Below, one piece after another: positions 45,869 to 48,027 of a stretch of 48,027 nt of DNA. The translations under genes and the position numbers were made by a program. Numbering within the stretch: the first letter of the stretch is position 1; the number at the start of each line of letters is the position of its first letter. The stretch is from contig CABZLS010000010.1 of NCBI GenBank assembly GCA_902526645.1, positions 1 to 48,027 of the forward strand, read 5' to 3'. The notes under the pieces are model-generated. The model was not told the origin of the DNA. It saw only the letters and a list, made by a program, of their open reading frames with translations, and searched no databases. This DNA comes from an uncultured Pelagibacteraceae bacterium. GTDB taxonomy: Bacteria > Pseudomonadota > Alphaproteobacteria > Pelagibacterales > Pelagibacteraceae.

Positions 45869-45923
45869 CTCCTTTTTTAGTGCTTTAGATCATTTCAAGG
45901 TGCACAATATAGTTCAAATACCT
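45869..45923 (-). promoter_or_regulatory. second SAM-II/SAM-V-like pseudoknot aptamer covering the metY ribosome site (SAM-V candidate)
   Basis: Read on the minus strand, AGGT (45923-45920) pairs with ACCT (45901-45898) to form P1. GTGC (45905-45902) just before the closing strand can pair with GCAC (45883-45880), and GCACTAAAAAAGGAG continues into the ribosome-binding site. The conserved-looking ATATTG and CTAAAAAAGG parts match the SAM-II/SAM-V layout. SAM-V is known to block the Shine-Dalgarno sequence when SAM is bound. The class was assigned by eye. Confidence 0.65.
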
Positions 45924-45941
45924 ACCGATTATGTTTGAAAT

Positions 45942-45981
45942 TTCCTGTTTAGCTGTTAGCCCGCAATAGGAACAAATCGGC
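45942..45981 (-). promoter_or_regulatory. first SAM-II-like pseudoknot aptamer in the metY leader
   Basis: On the minus strand GCC (45981-45979) pairs with GGC closing P1. TTCCT in the loop pairs with AGGAA (45946-45942) to form the pseudoknot. TTCCTATTGC and AGCTAAACAGGAA align with the SAM-II core (CCGUAUUGC and AGCUAAAAAGG). The P1 5' strand GCCGATT (45981-45975) can pair alternatively with AATCGGT (45930-45924) further down, a likely on/off switch. The region 45982-46066 upstream holds the promoter space shared with rplM. Confidence 0.65.
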
Positions 45982-46028
45982 AATTTATTTATAACAAAAT
46001 TTTGGCATAAAACAATAAAATTATCGAT

Positions 46029-46056
46029 TTGACTTTATAGTTTTTAATAGTATTAA
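46029..46056 (+). promoter_or_regulatory. candidate promoter of rplM-rpsI
   Basis: TTGACT (46029-46034) and TATTAA (46051-46056) are separated by 16 bases, a good sigma-70-like match. Transcription would start near 46063, only a few bases before the rplM ATG at 46067, giving an almost leaderless message. A weaker TATAGT at 46036 could also contribute. Confidence 0.4.
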
Positions 46057-46066
46057 TCCTGGCACA

Positions 46067-46525
46067 ATGTCAAAATTCTTAAAAAAAGACCAAATTACAT
46101 CATCTTGGTATGAGATAGATGCTAAAAATGCAGTTGTAGGTCGATTAGCAACAATCATTTCAAAAATAATTAGAGGTAAAAATAAGACTACATACACACC
46201 ACATATGGATGACGGCGATTTTGTAGTAGTCAAAAACATTGAGCAAATTAGATTCACTGGAAAAAAATTTTTTAATAAGAAATATTATAAACACACTGGT
46301 TATCCTGGCGGAATTAAAGAAATTACTCCCAAAAAACTTCAAGAAAAGAAGCCAGAGGAAATCCTTAAATTAGCTGTAAAAAGAATGTTGCCAAGTGGAG
46401 TATTGGGTAAAAAACAATTAACTAAGCTCAAAATATATTCAGGAAATAATCATCCTCACTCTGCTCAAAATCCAAAAATCATATTATTAGACAAACTTAA
46501 TAATAAAAATATAGTAAGAAATTAA
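46067..46525 (+). CDS. rplM: 50S ribosomal protein L13
   Basis: 152 aa early-assembly protein of the large subunit. Typical blocks: SSWYEIDAKNAVVGRLATIIS, RGKNKTTYTPHMDDGDFVVVKN, KKYYKHTGYPGGIKE, AVKRMLPSGVLGKKQLTKLKIYSG and HPHSAQNP. The length is normal. It is divergent from metY and is followed by rpsI after one base, the universal rplM-rpsI pair. Confidence 0.98.
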   Translation: MSKFLKKDQITSSWYEIDAKNAVVGRLATIISKIIRGKNKTTYTPHMDDGDFVVVKNIEQIRFTGKKFFNKKYYKHTGYPGGIKEITPKKLQEKKPEEILKLAVKRMLPSGVLGKKQLTKLKIYSGNNHPHSAQNPKIILLDKLNNKNIVRN

Positions 46526-46526
46526 A

Positions 46527-46964
46527 ATGGAAAATACTCAGTCAAATATTAAGAGCTCAAAACCACAATTAGATTTCAAAGATAGTAAGTATGCTACTGG
46601 AAGAAGAAAAACTTCAATAGCTAAAGTTTGGTTAAAAAAAGGAACTGGAAAAATCTATGTAAATGGTAAACTTTATAGTGAATATTTTTCAAGTGATAAT
46701 CATAAAATGCAAATTACAAGACCATTTGAGCTAATTAATCAACCTACAGATTATGATGTAAGATGCAATGTAAGGGGAGGTGGTCCCACTGGTCAAGCGG
46801 GAGCAATGGTGCATGGAATTTCTAAGGCTTTAGTCTTATTTGATGAAACTTTAAAATCCACTCTAAAAACTGAAAAATTAACCACCCGTGACTCAAGAGC
46901 TGTCGAAAGAAAAAAGCCTGGTAGAAGAAAAGCTAGAAGGAGCTTTCAGTTTTCTAAAAGATAA
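46527..46964 (+). CDS. rpsI: 30S ribosomal protein S9
   Basis: 145 aa. After a short polar extension (about 18 residues) it has YATGRRKTSIAKVWLKKGTG, ITRPFELINQP, RGGGPTGQAGAMVHGISKAL, and the C-terminal tail LTTRDSRAVERKKPGRRKARRSFQFSKR-like sequence (quoted in part) that reaches the ribosomal P site and ends in the invariant KR. It follows rplM by one base. Confidence 0.98.
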   Translation: MENTQSNIKSSKPQLDFKDSKYATGRRKTSIAKVWLKKGTGKIYVNGKLYSEYFSSDNHKMQITRPFELINQPTDYDVRCNVRGGGPTGQAGAMVHGISKALVLFDETLKSTLKTEKLTTRDSRAVERKKPGRRKARRSFQFSKR

Positions 46965-46997
46965 TTTTCTTTTAATTTTTAACTGCTATAATAAAAA

Positions 46998-48020
46998 ATG
47001 CCTAAGCTTAATGTGTTAATTGCTGGTTCTAATGGATATATTGGTATTCAATTAATTAGATTATTAATAAAACATAAATATATTAACATAAAATATATTT
47101 GTGGAAATTCATCTGTTGGAAAAAAAATTTCAGATTTTGATAAATCTTTATTGAATAAAGGATTACCAAAAATTATAAGATTTAATAAGAAATATCTTAA
47201 TGATATTGATATTATTTTTACAGCACTCCCAAATGGTGAGGCACAAAAAATTTCAAATCACTTAAGTAAAAAAAATGTTTTAATTGATTTAGCTGCTGAT
47301 TTTAGATTAGATAAAGTTTTAGACTATCAAAAATGGTATAAGCTTAAACATAAATCTATTCATAATATTAAGAATAGTATTTATTCTTTACCAGAAATTT
47401 CTAAAAAGGAAGTTAAGAAGTTTAATATAATCTCGTGTCCTGGATGCTACCCAACATCAATTCTATTGCCTTTGATTCCTTTAGTAAAAAAAAAGTTAAT
47501 TAAGTTAGATAATATTATAATTGACTCAAAATCTGGATATTCTGGGGCAGGCAGGGGAGTACATAAAAAATATAAAAATAAAAATCTTTACGAGTCTCTT
47601 AGTGCTTATGGTGTAGGATTTCATAGACACAATCCAGAAATTCATCAAACTTTGAAAAAATATTCTAAAAATAAAGTTGAATTTAATTTTACACCACATT
47701 TATCTCCAATGTTTAGAGGCATATTAAGTACAATTTATATTGATGTAAATAAAAGTGTAACTCAAAATAGAATTAAAGATGTTTTAAAAAAATTTTATAA
47801 AAAAGATGTATTTATTAAAATCTTAAAAAATAATAAAATTATAAGTACAAATGACGTAATTAATACAAATAATTGTTTTATATCTGTGTGTAAAACCAAA
47901 TATAAGAATAAGTATATTATTCTTTCAGCAATTGATAATTTAATCAAAGGTGGTTCTGGTCAAGCTATTCAAAATATGAACTTAAAATATGGATTTCCAA
48001 TTAAAACAGGACTTATATGA
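46998..48020 (+). CDS. argC: N-acetyl-gamma-glutamyl-phosphate reductase
   Basis: 340 aa NADPH enzyme of arginine synthesis. The N-terminal nucleotide-binding loop is LIAGSNGYIGIQLIRLL; the catalytic Cys is in ISCPGCYPTSILLPL near residue 150; the substrate site includes SKSGYSGAGRG and GVGFHRHNPEI. The C-terminal NLIKGGSGQAIQNMN is well kept. The length is typical. It starts 33 bases after rpsI, and only seven bases follow its stop in the window. Confidence 0.97.
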   Translation: MPKLNVLIAGSNGYIGIQLIRLLIKHKYINIKYICGNSSVGKKISDFDKSLLNKGLPKIIRFNKKYLNDIDIIFTALPNGEAQKISNHLSKKNVLIDLAADFRLDKVLDYQKWYKLKHKSIHNIKNSIYSLPEISKKEVKKFNIISCPGCYPTSILLPLIPLVKKKLIKLDNIIIDSKSGYSGAGRGVHKKYKNKNLYESLSAYGVGFHRHNPEIHQTLKKYSKNKVEFNFTPHLSPMFRGILSTIYIDVNKSVTQNRIKDVLKKFYKKDVFIKILKNNKIISTNDVINTNNCFISVCKTKYKNKYIILSAIDNLIKGGSGQAIQNMNLKYGFPIKTGLI

Positions 48021-48027
48021 AATTAAT

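Noticed and set aside
1-48027. Mobile elements, prophage, CRISPR arrays or defence islands
   Set aside because: No transposase, integrase, Cas or restriction-modification genes, no spaced direct repeats and no composition breaks were seen; the window is housekeeping-dense throughout.

Overview
The window looks like a piece of a Pelagibacterales (SAR11, Candidatus Pelagibacter-like) chromosome. It is very AT-rich with lysine- and asparagine-rich proteins. Genes overlap by a few bases or sit a few bases apart, the longest gap without a gene is about 200 bases, and gene order is recognisably alphaproteobacterial. No transposons, integrases, phage genes, CRISPR arrays or rRNA were seen. The placement rests on my reading of gene content and order, not on a search.

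Layout. (1) 1-6595, minus strand: ruvX, pyrB, a dihydroorotase homologue lacking metal-site residues, plsY, topA, a small secreted protein of unknown function and a cut-off RidA-family gene. (2) 6646-13246, plus strand: gatCAB (Glu/Asp-tRNA amidotransferase), an O-methyltransferase, trhO, a MATE transporter and an exported SNase-like nuclease. (3) 13243-19910, minus strand: the heterotetrameric sarcosine oxidase operon soxBDAG, followed by an amino-acid-type binding protein and permease without a local ATPase gene. (4) 19974-22288: tRNA-Ser(GCU) and a lytic transglycosylase. (5) 22332-29651, plus strand: dapA, smpB, folK, a shortened rsh, pyrE, pdxJ, acpS, lepB, rnc, recO. (6) 29652-31304: hemB, divergent from a probable Fe(II)/2-oxoglutarate oxygenase. 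(7) 31306-40199, plus strand: rpiB, glyA, nrdR, ribD, ribE, ribBX, ribH, nusB, thiL, hppA. (8) 40186-43192: bamE divergent from a cytochrome bc1 assembly chaperone, then rpmF, plsX, ihfA, a MerR regulator and rpmG. (9) 43193-48020: chorismate mutase, ctaA, metY behind what looks like a tandem SAM-II/SAM-V riboswitch leader, then rplM-rpsI and argC.

How the genes connect. Sarcosine oxidase makes glycine and 5,10-methylene-THF, and GlyA can combine these into serine; this fits the known dependence of SAR11 on external glycine sources. MetY assimilates reduced sulfur into homocysteine under apparent SAM control. HppA recovers pyrophosphate energy as a proton gradient, and the rib cluster supplies the flavins that sarcosine oxidase needs.

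I did not find a wholly new multi-gene system. The most interesting signals are the two-aptamer metY leader, departures from family motifs (the dihydroorotase homologue, NrdR zinc ribbon, RibBX, GlyA), the shortened Rsh, an uncharacterised oxygenase beside a perfect inverted repeat, divergent genes whose start codons overlap, and several genes missing from otherwise conserved neighbourhoods (dprA, rpoZ, era, yceD, fabH).
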